A stretch of 35,949 bases of DNA, from the NCBI GenBank assembly GCA_014874295.1, contig JACWAL010000015.1:1-35949 (forward strand). Reading direction: 5' to 3'. The translations under genes were made by a program, and so were the position numbers. The notes under the pieces are model-generated. The model ran no database searches and was not told the origin of the DNA. It worked only from the letters and a program-made list of their open reading frames with translations. Shown piece by piece: positions 7,525 through 14,294 of this stretch (its first letter is position 1; each line of letters begins with the position of its first letter). Origin of the DNA: Microcaldota archaeon. Its GTDB lineage: Archaea; Micrarchaeota; Micrarchaeia; Micrarchaeales; Micrarchaeaceae.

Positions 7525-8025
7525 ATGCAATCAAAAGCGGCAACGACAGCGCAGAGCAGCACCCTCGCCGGAAGGACGTTCTGGTTCCCGCAGTATTCCA
7601 AGGCTATGGGCATTGCTGACGGCGTGACGCTGGCGCAGCTACTCGCTGCGATCAGTGATTCGTGGGGCTTGGATACCACTGGATGCACTCCTGGACTCTA
7701 CATGAGATACAAGGATGTCAACCCATGGCTCGGACAGTGCGAGGCGACAGCACTGGTGACCCATGATTACGTTGGTGGCATGCTGATGGAGGCAATGGTC
7801 AAACTTGAGAAGCCCGAGCTACATACCTTCAATATGGTGGATGGCACCAAGGTGGACTTCACAAGGATGCAGTTCATTCGGGCGCCATTTCCGCAGGGCA
7901 TCGAACTCTGCGGCTCTATCCGCGTTGAGAGGGATGAGATTCTGGGGAGATCACACGCTTACGACAGGTACATGCGCCTTAGGGGGAAGGTCGACGACGT
8001 CCTTGTAAAGATGTTGAGGAGATGA
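7525..8025 (+). CDS. YunG-like protein of unknown function
   Basis: From ATG 7525 the protein has 166 residues; the start is chosen because AGGAGGGAG lies about 10 nt upstream. The central segment (SDSWGLDTTGCTPGL then NPWLGQCEATALVTHDYVGG) resembles the YunG family, whose signature is a Trp-containing region followed by NPxxGQCxxTALvvxDxxGG. The conserved Cys and the GQC turn suggest a possible enzyme with a cysteine residue, but the family has no established activity known to me. The C-terminal part has VDFTRMQFIRAP and EILGRSHAYDRYMRLRGKV. It is one base from the next gene and probably co-translated with it. Family call moderate, function unknown. Confidence 0.65.
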   Translation: MQSKAATTAQSSTLAGRTFWFPQYSKAMGIADGVTLAQLLAAISDSWGLDTTGCTPGLYMRYKDVNPWLGQCEATALVTHDYVGGMLMEAMVKLEKPELHTFNMVDGTKVDFTRMQFIRAPFPQGIELCGSIRVERDEILGRSHAYDRYMRLRGKVDDVLVKMLRR

Positions 8026-8026
8026 G

Positions 8027-8473
8027 ATGAGACTTTACCTCGCACACGCCTCTGTGGACAGACATAGGGTGAGAGAGATCGAGCTGAGGCTTGAGAAGGA
8101 ACTGGGTATAGACCTGCGGAACCCGTTCTACGACAAGGAGCACGTAAACATAAGAAGGGTCGATTCCGGGGAGATCGTGCGCAATTCGCAGCAAGATGCA
8201 GACAGGATTGTCGCGGATGACCTTGAATTTATAGATTCTTGCGATGGTCTCCTTGCCATATTCGGAAAGGAGCCGCAGCCATGGATAGGCATGCCAATGG
8301 AGGTTTTTTACAACAGCCACGTGCTGAGGCACCCGACTTATATAGTCATAGAGAACGAACGCTTTCGCAACCATCCCTGGCTTATGAAGTATGCTACAAG
8401 GACTTTCGACAGTATTGAGGGGTTTAGTGAATGGTACAGGGCCAGAGACACATCAAAGACTAAAAGCATGTGA
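8027..8473 (+). CDS. Nucleoside 2-deoxyribosyltransferase-like protein
   Basis: The 148-residue protein fits the nucleoside 2-deoxyribosyltransferase/DNPH1 fold. It starts with MRLYLAHAS (first strand and substrate loop) and has LGIDLRNPFYD, then IVADDLEFIDSCDGLLAIFG, and IGMPMEVFYNSHVLRHPTYI, where the Glu of PMEV matches the usual catalytic Glu in a GTxxE-type position. Family members cleave or exchange N-glycosidic bonds of (deoxy)nucleosides or nucleotides. Substrate here is unknown. The ATG lies immediately after the YunG-like stop with GAGGAGATGAG upstream, so the two are probably translated together. It converges on the S11 gene. Confidence 0.68.
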   Translation: MRLYLAHASVDRHRVREIELRLEKELGIDLRNPFYDKEHVNIRRVDSGEIVRNSQQDADRIVADDLEFIDSCDGLLAIFGKEPQPWIGMPMEVFYNSHVLRHPTYIVIENERFRNHPWLMKYATRTFDSIEGFSEWYRARDTSKTKSM

Positions 8474-8569
8474 AATTGGCTCTCACTTGGCCTTAGTCCA
8501 ATGTTCCTAACTCTGAGCATGGGTTTTTGATACCTGAGAACCTGGGGCAATAATGCCGCCATTCTGCAA

Positions 8570-9064
8570 TCAGACCCTCCTTCCGCGCTTGCCGCCCGGC
8601 CTCCTGGTCGTGTCTGTCGGTATTGGGGTAACGTCCTCTATCCTGTTGATTCTCAGACCCGATCTTGCCAGCACTCTCACGACAGCCTGCGCACCTGCTC
8701 CCGGGGTCTTGGCACCGTTGCCACCCGGAGCCCTTATCTGGATCTTGACATTGTAGATGCCGCGCTCCTTGGCCTCTGCGGCTATCTTGTATGCGGCCTG
8801 CATCGCCGCGTAAGGTTCGCCCTCCTGCGAATCGGCATTGACCATCATTCCACCGCTCGCGACTGCTATGGTCTCGGCGCCTGACATGTCTGTGAGCGTT
8901 ATTATCGTGTCGTTCTTGGATGAGTAGACATGCGCGACCGCCCAGCGCTCCGCCTTGGGCTTCACCTTCGCCTCTTCGAGCGCCTTGGCCTCGTACGACT
9001 GGATTGTCTTCTCCTTCTTCTTCGTCGTCGCTTCCTCCTTTCCCTTCTTCTTGTCTTCTGCCAT
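8570..9064 (-). CDS. rps11: Ribosomal protein S11 (uS11)
   Basis: S11 lies on the 30S platform. From ATG 9064 the product has 164 residues, longer than usual because of a roughly 35-residue Lys/Glu-rich N-terminal extension ([20 protein letters not shown]). The S11 body runs from [20 protein letters not shown] through [20 protein letters not shown] to [19 protein letters not shown], the invariant C-terminus. The track start is a GTG two codons upstream; GTGAG favours the ATG. It is the last gene of S13-S4-S11. No rpoD, L18e, L13 or S9 follows as in many archaea. Confidence 0.96.
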   Translation of the reverse strand: MAEDKKKGKEEATTKKKEKTIQSYEAKALEEAKVKPKAERWAVAHVYSSKNDTIITLTDMSGAETIAVASGGMMVNADSQEGEPYAAMQAAYKIAAEAKERGIYNVKIQIRAPGGNGAKTPGAGAQAVVRVLARSGLRINRIEDVTPIPTDTTRRPGGKRGRRV

Positions 9065-9070
9065 GGACAC

Positions 9071-9697
9071 TCACTTTTCCTCTCCTGCTTTTTCTCCCTG
9101 TTCGATCACTGCTTCCGTGCTCGCGGTCTCTTCCGATTGGCCTGCCCCCGCTGCGGCGGCTGGCTCCTCGGCTGTCATCTCGGCGACCTTCTGTGCGGGC
9201 GCCACCTTGACGTTGACATTCACGTCTATAGGTTTGTAATAGGAAATGTGCTGCTCCTCTTCGGAAGTGAGCATGCGGCCTGGCCTGCTCGCTTTCTTGC
9301 CGTTAACAGCTATGAAACCGTGCGCGATGAGCTGCCTTGCTTGCCTCATGCTCCTCGCCATTCCCTTCCTGAAGACTATGGACTGCAGCCTGCGTTCCAG
9401 GAAGGAGTTGACCTTCAGGTCGAGCAGGTCGTCGAGCTTGGCGGTATTGCTCACTATGCCGTACTTCGAGAGGCTCGAGATTATGTTGGCCTCCATCTGC
9501 CTGTTCGGGGCGCTGCCCGAGAGGAGCAGACGCACGTTGCCCCTTATCCTGCTTATGTTGGACTGCACCTTCCACAGCTCCTTCATGTTCTTGAGCGCAT
9601 ACTCATCCTTGAGGGCGTTGTCGGCGTTTATCCTCTGGAGATTCCATATGTCCTTGGGCTTGTCGAACTTTGTCCTGTTCCTCCTCGGCGCTCCCAA
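9071..9697 (-). CDS. rps4: Ribosomal protein S4 (uS4)
   Basis: S4 nucleates 30S assembly. The 208-residue protein starts at TTG 9697 giving MGAPRRNRTKFDKPKD, which aligns with the archaeal MGxPxxxRKxYxxP start, and an in-frame stop four codons upstream excludes a longer form. The S4 RNA-binding domain is clear (LERRLQSIVFRKGMARSMRQ then ARQLIAHGFIAVNG). The last about 40 residues are Ala/Glu-rich and low complexity. The rare TTG start with a GTGAT upstream may reduce translation relative to its neighbours. Confidence 0.96.
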   Translation of the reverse strand: MGAPRRNRTKFDKPKDIWNLQRINADNALKDEYALKNMKELWKVQSNISRIRGNVRLLLSGSAPNRQMEANIISSLSKYGIVSNTAKLDDLLDLKVNSFLERRLQSIVFRKGMARSMRQARQLIAHGFIAVNGKKASRPGRMLTSEEEQHISYYKPIDVNVNVKVAPAQKVAEMTAEEPAAAAGAGQSEETASTEAVIEQGEKAGEEK

Positions 9698-9709
9698 ATC
9701 ATCACTTCA

Positions 9710-10261
9710 TTATTTCTTCCCAGCTGTCGCAGGCTTCTCCTTAGTAGCAGCGGCGACCTGCTGCTGCTTCACCGCCTTCTTCATGACGCCCACGGTCGCC
9801 CCGGTCCTTCCGGTGCTCCTCGTGCGCTGCCCGCGCACCTTCTGTCCATACTGGTGCCTGAAACCTCTCCAGGTGCGGTTGTTGACCTCGCGGTTTACGT
9901 CCTGTCTGGTGTTGAACGTTAGGTCGTTGCCTACATAATGCATGTCCTTTCCTGTCTCGTTGTCCTTTCTCTTGTTGAGCAAGTACTTTGGCACACCGAA
10001 GCTATCCGGGCTCTTTATCACGTTTTCTATATCGGCAACCTGCTTCTCTGAAAGCGAGCCTATGCGCGTCGACTTCGGTATGCTCAGCTTGGCCTCCACG
10101 GCGTGCGAGATCGAGTGCGACAGGTTCATGCCTATCCCCTTGACCCTCGAGAGAGCGCGCTCTATGCTGAGCGCTCCGTCTATGTCGCGGCCGGCGATCC
10201 TGATTATCGACTGCGCGCCCTTGTCTTCCTTCTTCTGCCTTGGGTCTTTTCCTTCAGCCAT
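9710..10261 (-). CDS. rps13: Ribosomal protein S13 (uS13)
   Basis: S13 is a head protein of the 30S subunit contacting the P-site tRNA. The 183-residue product has IIRIAGRDIDGALSIERALS, the helix-turn-helix KGIGMNLSHSI, and the C-terminal VNNRTWRGFRHQYGQKVRGQ plus RTRSTGRTGATVGV, followed by a Lys/Ala/Gln-rich tail. It is the first gene of the operon. A TTTAAT box near 10284-10290 on the minus strand lies about 25 nt from the ATG, indicating a leaderless message. Confidence 0.96.
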   Translation of the reverse strand: MAEGKDPRQKKEDKGAQSIIRIAGRDIDGALSIERALSRVKGIGMNLSHSISHAVEAKLSIPKSTRIGSLSEKQVADIENVIKSPDSFGVPKYLLNKRKDNETGKDMHYVGNDLTFNTRQDVNREVNNRTWRGFRHQYGQKVRGQRTRSTGRTGATVGVMKKAVKQQQVAAATKEKPATAGKK

Positions 10262-10355
10262 TTAGAGACCTGAAACTATAGTGATTAAATGCCGTACTTC
10301 CTTAGAATACGCATTTGCATTTTCCAGTAGTGTTCTGTTCCTCACAAATAAATAC

Positions 10356-12116
10356 TTATCGATTATCGTATGTGCCGGGGCGGAGCTTTTCTACAAGGTA
10401 GCCTCCAATCAGCATCGTGTTCGCGCCCGTGTTCTCCAGGGTCCATATCGCATCTGACGGATCCATGGCTATAGGCTTGCCATGCTTGTTGAGGCTCGTG
10501 TTCAGCACAGCACCCACCCCGCTCCTTTTCTTGATGCCTGATATTAGCTCTCTATAGGGTGCATTCTCTGCCACGAGGATCTGCGGCCTTGTGGTGTGAT
10601 CCACATGGGATGCTGCAACAAGGTCCTCGTAGTGCTCTCTTGAGACGCTGTTTGCACTGGTCATGAATGGATTGGGCGAGAGGTAGTCTTCGAGTAGCCC
10701 CGCTGCGTCTTCCTCCAGGATCGTGCTCGCAAAGGGCTGGTAGTAGGGGCGCTTCTTTATCATAAGGTTTATCCTGTTTCTGACCTCTTGGTCGTTCGGC
10801 ATCGCGATTACACTCCTGTTGCCCAGGGCTCTTGGACCGTACTCCATGCGACCCTGAAACCAAAGTATTATCCTGTTGCTCTCAGCAACGAGTTCCGCCC
10901 CGAGCCTTGGGGGGTTCTTTACCTCCTCGTACCTTATCATTGATCCTGATCTCTTCGCCTTCTTGAGGACAGACTCTATCTGCGCGTCCGTGTAGGATGG
11001 CCCGAGATATAGGGTTTCCATCCTGTTTGGATCCATCCTGCCGTTCAGCTTGAAATCGACGTACGCTGCGGCCCCGACAGAGAGACCCCCATCGCCCATC
11101 TGCGGGAACACGAAGTAACCTTTTATTTCGGGCAGCCTCTCGAAAACCCTGTTGCCTATCACGTTCGAAAAGAATCCCCCAGCAGTTGCCACATTGTGGA
11201 TACCTGTCTCCCTTACCCACTGCCTTATCAGCTTCGTGACCTGCTCCTCTACATGCCTCTGCACCGCGTATGCAAAGGGTTCCCTATCGCACTTCGAGAG
11301 CATGTGATCGCGAAGGTACTCTGCGAGGAGAAGCTCGTTCCTGGTACCGTGTCTGGACACGAAGCGCCTGCTTGCAACATCGTACTCGCATATGTCCTTG
11401 AGCCCCTCTACGGCGTGCGGGTAGGAGTACGCTGCGAGGCTCATGAGCTTTCCTTCGTCCTCGCTGAATCTGAGGTCGCATGCCACGGTAGCTGCACCAT
11501 AGAGCAGAGAAAGGCTCGCGCTCGCCTTGAAGCTGGCTAGGCGATGCAGCTCCCCTTTGTCTCCGATGGACACCGTGCCGCTCAGCCCATCGCCTGCGCC
11601 ATCAAGTGTTATGACCAGAGCCTCCTTGAAGCCAGAGGTATAGTAAGCGGATGCTGCATGCGCCAGATGGTGCTCTACGACGTAAATCTTGCTGCCTGAA
11701 AGGCTCCTTGATACCTGCGCGAGGCGCCTTCTCGCGACACTGCTGCTTATCGTGGTACCCACTGCCTTCCAGAGGAACTTTGGGTTCTGGTTCTGTGTAA
11801 GCTTGTAGATGAAATTGGAGAGGTGCATGCTCGCCCTCTGCGGCTTCGGCAGCTCCCTCCTCCAAATCTTCCTCCTCGTCTCACCGTGAGCCGGGAAGAG
11901 CCTTGAGACAAGGGCGTTGCCACCAATCCAACCAAGAGCGACGGCTTCTACCTGCGCATCCGTACTGCCGCATACATATCTCACGGAATGGTACGGGAAG
12001 CCGACTTCGTTCTTCCTCTTCGTGAAGCGCTCCTCGCTCACCGCAGAGAGTACCCTCCCTGAGGCGAGCAGCGCTGCACCTGCATCATGAGAATCAGTTA
12101 TCCCGAGCACCGCCAT
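10356..12116 (-). CDS. NodU/CmcH-family carbamoyltransferase
   Basis: This family transfers a carbamoyl group from carbamoyl phosphate through a carbamoyl-adenylate (YrdC/Kae1-like domain) to sugars or other acceptors. From ATG 12116 the protein has 586 residues. The N-terminal Kae1-like domain contains LGITDSHDAGAALL and the metal site VEHHLAHAASAYY, then LDGAGDG and VATAGGFFSNVIGNR. The C-terminal domain contains FQGRMEYGPRALGNRSVIAM, the family signature, and VLNTSLNKHGKPIAMDPSDA. The acceptor may be a surface glycan or a small metabolite; nothing nearby decides it. The track ATG at 12134 adds six residues and is less likely. The gene stands alone downstream of the tRNA-Ser gene. Confidence 0.9.
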   Translation of the reverse strand: MAVLGITDSHDAGAALLASGRVLSAVSEERFTKRKNEVGFPYHSVRYVCGSTDAQVEAVALGWIGGNALVSRLFPAHGETRRKIWRRELPKPQRASMHLSNFIYKLTQNQNPKFLWKAVGTTISSSVARRRLAQVSRSLSGSKIYVVEHHLAHAASAYYTSGFKEALVITLDGAGDGLSGTVSIGDKGELHRLASFKASASLSLLYGAATVACDLRFSEDEGKLMSLAAYSYPHAVEGLKDICEYDVASRRFVSRHGTRNELLLAEYLRDHMLSKCDREPFAYAVQRHVEEQVTKLIRQWVRETGIHNVATAGGFFSNVIGNRVFERLPEIKGYFVFPQMGDGGLSVGAAAYVDFKLNGRMDPNRMETLYLGPSYTDAQIESVLKKAKRSGSMIRYEEVKNPPRLGAELVAESNRIILWFQGRMEYGPRALGNRSVIAMPNDQEVRNRINLMIKKRPYYQPFASTILEEDAAGLLEDYLSPNPFMTSANSVSREHYEDLVAASHVDHTTRPQILVAENAPYRELISGIKKRSGVGAVLNTSLNKHGKPIAMDPSDAIWTLENTGANTMLIGGYLVEKLRPGTYDNR

Positions 12117-12247
12117 CCCAATACACCAATGCACAGTTCTACTTCCTGCAGCTTGTTAGGCTTCTGTGACTACCTCTATGTGTTAATCTTAGTTTTAATA
12201 TTCTGCTATTTATGCGTGGGCCTTGGCGCGGTAAGCCTTGTAATATG
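12117..12247 (-). promoter_or_regulatory. Leader and promoter region of the carbamoyltransferase gene
   Basis: A minus-strand AATATTAAAA element (12193-12202) could be the promoter of the carbamoyltransferase, with a leader of some 50 nt. It follows directly after the tRNA-Ser gene on the same strand, so read-through transcription is also possible. No ORF was accepted here; track frames across it are antisense or run through the tRNA. Confidence 0.35.
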
Positions 12248-12359
12248 CGCCAGGGCTGGGAGTTTCAGCGCGAGGCTTTTGAACCCAGAAGGCCGTGAGG
12301 CCATGCGCTCGCTGGAGTATATTCCAGGCGCACGCGATACCGGTTTCCGCCACCCTGGC
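12248..12359 (-). tRNA. tRNA-Ser(GGA) with two introns (anticodon loop and T loop)
   Basis: Read on the minus strand from 12359: acceptor GCCAGGG pairs with CCCTGGC (12255-12249), followed by discriminator G73 (12248), as expected for serine. The D arm is GCG/CGC with the loop GAAACCGGTAT (G18G19 present). The anticodon stem is TGCGC/GCGCA. The loop CTGGAA-A carries anticodon GGA (12325-12323) interrupted by a 12-nt intron (12321-12310). A long variable arm GGCC-TCAC-GGCC identifies a class II tRNA. The T stem CTGGG/CCCAG encloses TTCAAA-T, interrupted by a 16-nt intron (12277-12262). Both introns show a 4-bp helix with a 3-nt bulge on each strand (CTGG/CCAG with bulges AAT and CGA; TTCA/TGAA with bulges AAA and ACT), the splicing-endonuclease geometry. 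The mature tRNA is 84 nt. CCA is not encoded. Confidence 0.9.
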
Positions 12360-12380
12360 ACGGTATAGGATTGCAGTCTC

Positions 12381-12392
12381 AACATTAAAATG
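12381..12392 (-). promoter_or_regulatory. TATA box of the tRNA-Ser gene
   Basis: The minus-strand sequence GCATTTTAATGT places an A/T-rich TATA-like element 25-30 nt before the first base of the tRNA at 12359, the usual archaeal spacing. Confidence 0.5.
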
Positions 12393-12470
12393 CTTGCGGT
12401 CATTCGTGCCGACCTCGCATGGGGTTCCTATTGTGCGGCCATATGATGTGCGGTGGCAAGGGGCAGCGGC

Positions 12471-13526
12471 TCAGACATTGCCGCCTGATACTATCGCGAC
12501 GGCTTTCGCCGATTTTGGCAGTCTGAGCTTCCTGTACGCGGCTATGCCCGCGACTCCGGCAAGCTCAGCTATCATGCCATACTCGCTGAGGAAGCGGTTC
12601 TGCTCCAGCGCCATCTCTTTTTCTGTAACGGTCACGACGCTCCCGTTCTGCCTTTTCAGCATCCCGATCGCCATGTCGCCGAACGTCGGGTAGCCGACAG
12701 CTATCGCGTCAGCCATGGTCTTGGGCGCCTCGTATTTCATGGGCTTGCCGGACCTGAACGCCTTGAACATGGGGCTGCACCTCTCGGCTTCGACGCCTAT
12801 TATTCTCGGAGGCTTTTCAAGCGCGCCTGATACCTTCATCTCCTCTGCCGCCTTTAGCATGCCTGATATCAGAGTGGCGTTGCCCACCGGGGTTATCACG
12901 TGCGTGACGCCCTTGAGCTGCGATGCGATCTCGTAAAACATGGTGCGCTGGCCCTCCTGCCTGTAGCAGTAATCTCCAGCGAGGAACGACCCGCACCTCT
13001 TGGCGTAATTGGAAGCCCTCCTCTGTGCCTCTGTGAAGTCGCCGTCCACCCTGGTTATGTTTGCATCGTGGGTTTCCCTTATGTCCCTTATCTTGTCGCG
13101 GTTGGCGTCCCTGCTGATGAATATCTTCGCCTTTATGCCAGACAGCTTGGCGTAGTACGCGACCGAATATGCCATGTTGCCTGTCGAGGCGCATACTACC
13201 TCCTTGTAGCCGTATTCCTTCGCCTTCGCTATCTCGACCACTGAACCCCTGTCCTTGAACGACCTCGTGGGGTTCTGCAGCTCCAGCTTCAGCCACAGCT
13301 CAGGAATCTTCGACCTGGCGAGCTCGGTGCTGCCGAGCTCGTAGCGCCTGTATCTCGACTTGGGTAATATGGACTCGAGCGACCAGAAATCGCCATCGAA
13401 CCTTGGTGGTTTCACCCTTCCCTTATATGCAACTGAGAGTATGCCACCGCACCTGTCACACGTTTGCTTCCTGTATGAGCTGCTATATGATGCACCGCAG
13501 CTCTCGCACCTTAGAGTATAGTCCAA
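12471..13526 (-). CDS. thrC: Threonine synthase-like PLP enzyme with N-terminal zinc ribbon
   Basis: The 351-residue protein belongs to fold-type II PLP enzymes and most resembles archaeal threonine synthase, which converts O-phosphohomoserine to threonine. It begins with a rubredoxin-like zinc knuckle CESCGASY...CDRCGG (7-27). The PLP lysine lies in NPTRSFKDRGS, substrate contacts in CASTGNMAYSVAYYAK, and the phosphate loop in TPVGNATLISG (variant of GNAG/GNGT). The C-terminus is AIVSGGNV. The start is TTG 13526, just ahead of the zinc knuckle, with a TTTTTATG box about 40 nt upstream (13563-13571). Without other threonine genes nearby, a related beta-eliminating activity cannot be excluded. 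Confidence 0.82.
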   Translation of the reverse strand: MDYTLRCESCGASYSSSYRKQTCDRCGGILSVAYKGRVKPPRFDGDFWSLESILPKSRYRRYELGSTELARSKIPELWLKLELQNPTRSFKDRGSVVEIAKAKEYGYKEVVCASTGNMAYSVAYYAKLSGIKAKIFISRDANRDKIRDIRETHDANITRVDGDFTEAQRRASNYAKRCGSFLAGDYCYRQEGQRTMFYEIASQLKGVTHVITPVGNATLISGMLKAAEEMKVSGALEKPPRIIGVEAERCSPMFKAFRSGKPMKYEAPKTMADAIAVGYPTFGDMAIGMLKRQNGSVVTVTEKEMALEQNRFLSEYGMIAELAGVAGIAAYRKLRLPKSAKAVAIVSGGNV

Positions 13527-13613
13527 TGAACCACTTTAGTCTTCCACACTTCTGTGGGAAACATAAAAAGTGTTGCGGTTATCACAGCATACCAGATTGA
13601 GGTAGGCCGTGCG

Positions 13614-13706
13614 TCACCTAACTATCACGTGCTCGACCTTGAGCCCGGGTACTACATCAAAATGCCTGTCCGCCGTAACAAGCTTTTCGTCCAGGTGCAC
13701 AAACAT
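13614..13706 (-). pseudogene. C-terminal remnant of a PIN-domain (VapC-like) protein
   Basis: A short minus-strand frame from ATG 13706 reads MFVHLDEKLVTADRHFDVVP then GLKVEHVIVR. The pattern LVTxDxHFxxxPGLxV is the usual end of VapC-type PIN nucleases, including the last acidic residue. No upstream PIN core is present in any frame: the sequence before it is a GC-rich hairpin and then AT-rich non-coding DNA. I read this as a fragment left after deletion. Chance resemblance in 30 residues is possible. Confidence 0.4.
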
Positions 13707-13710
13707 GAAC

Positions 13711-13730
13711 GGGGCGGCGCGGGCCGCCCC
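13711..13730. terminator. Perfect GC-rich hairpin
   Basis: GGGGCGGC-gcgg-GCCGCCCC is an 8-bp perfect stem with a 4-nt loop. On the plus strand it is followed by TCTTCT, on the minus strand it ends just before the PIN remnant. It may be a terminator or a structured scar of a lost element. Confidence 0.45.
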
Positions 13731-13752
13731 TCTTCTGGGTTGCCGGAAACAA

Positions 13753-13871
13753 CACCGGCGCTATTATATGGAAGCCAAGGAATATATACTTTACTAAGAT
13801 ATCAAATAATATAATAAAGTATAAATAGTTTCTTCCAGTAAATATATCAGGGAAAGCGCAACCGGCGCTAT
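13753..13871 (+). repeat. Two direct copies of ACCGGCGCTAT in an AT-rich intergenic stretch
   Basis: The 11-mer ACCGGCGCTAT occurs at 13753-13763 and 13861-13871, each followed by an A/T-rich TATA-like stretch (TATATGG and ACAAACTGG). The DNA between the copies is unusually AT-rich for this window (runs such as AATAATATAATAAAGTATAAATAG). This could be a duplicated regulator site or promoter. The rest of 13527-13925 holds only the threonine synthase promoter, the PIN remnant and the hairpin. Confidence 0.35.
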
Positions 13872-13925
13872 ACAAACTGGTACGGCAAGCGGCGCGGATA
13901 CGGTCTCGTTTTCTGGGTGAGTGGA

Positions 13926-14198
13926 ATGGAAGAAACAACAAAACAAGAGATAGCGGAAGCCAGGTCAAGAGTGAAGGAGGCCTTGAAGGCTCTCGTGAGA
14001 GCGAGAAGCAAGGAGAGGCGCATGAACGTGGGCATAGAGGACAGGATGGCGGAGGACATCTGCAATGCGAACGACGATACTGTGTCGGCCGTGATTGCCG
14101 CCAGATCCTATGCGGATGCGGGGCTTGTGGTCGCCTACGACCAGGTCATAAGGGTAAACAGCCTGGGCATAAGCTCCACGCGGATAGTGCATGTCTGA
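13926..14198 (+). CDS. Small protein with N-terminal helix, unknown
   Basis: From ATG 13926 (GGGTGAGTGG just upstream) the protein has 90 residues. The first half is a charged helix (MEETTKQEIAEARSRVKEAL then KALVRARSKERRMN) that may form a coiled coil. The second half, DDTVSAVIAARSYADAGLVV followed by AYDQVIRVNSLGISSTRIVHV, could be a small alpha/beta domain. I do not recognise a family. The gene is monocistronic: a strong hairpin-plus-T terminator follows the stop. It lies immediately before the ATPase-nuclease gene on the same strand and may be its partner, which is inference from position. Confidence 0.6.
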   Translation: MEETTKQEIAEARSRVKEALKALVRARSKERRMNVGIEDRMAEDICNANDDTVSAVIAARSYADAGLVVAYDQVIRVNSLGISSTRIVHV

Positions 14199-14200
14199 TT

Positions 14201-14231
14201 GGGATGGTACTCTCGCCATCCCTCTTTTTTG
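14201..14231 (+). terminator. Hairpin plus T-tract terminator
   Basis: GGGATGG-tactctcg-CCATCCC forms a 7-bp perfect stem directly after the stop of the small gene, followed by CTCTTTTTTG. The combination resembles an intrinsic terminator. Confidence 0.75.
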
Positions 14232-14294
14232 TTTTGCCCTCTTTGCGACCATCATCTATGATGACGACGCCGCCGGCCATCAAGCGGTGTTTGC

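Noticed and set aside
8930-9922. 330-residue plus-strand ORF across S11, S4 and S13
   Set aside because: It is antisense to three certain ribosomal genes and has a Leu/Arg/His-rich shadow composition.
12087-12403. ORFs in both strands over the tRNA-Ser region
   Set aside because: They run through the tRNA and its promoter.
13554-13968. Plus frame 13554-13814 and minus frame 13657-13968
   Set aside because: Both cross a GC hairpin and AT-rich intergenic DNA and lack family features; only the short minus-strand PIN-like frame looked real.
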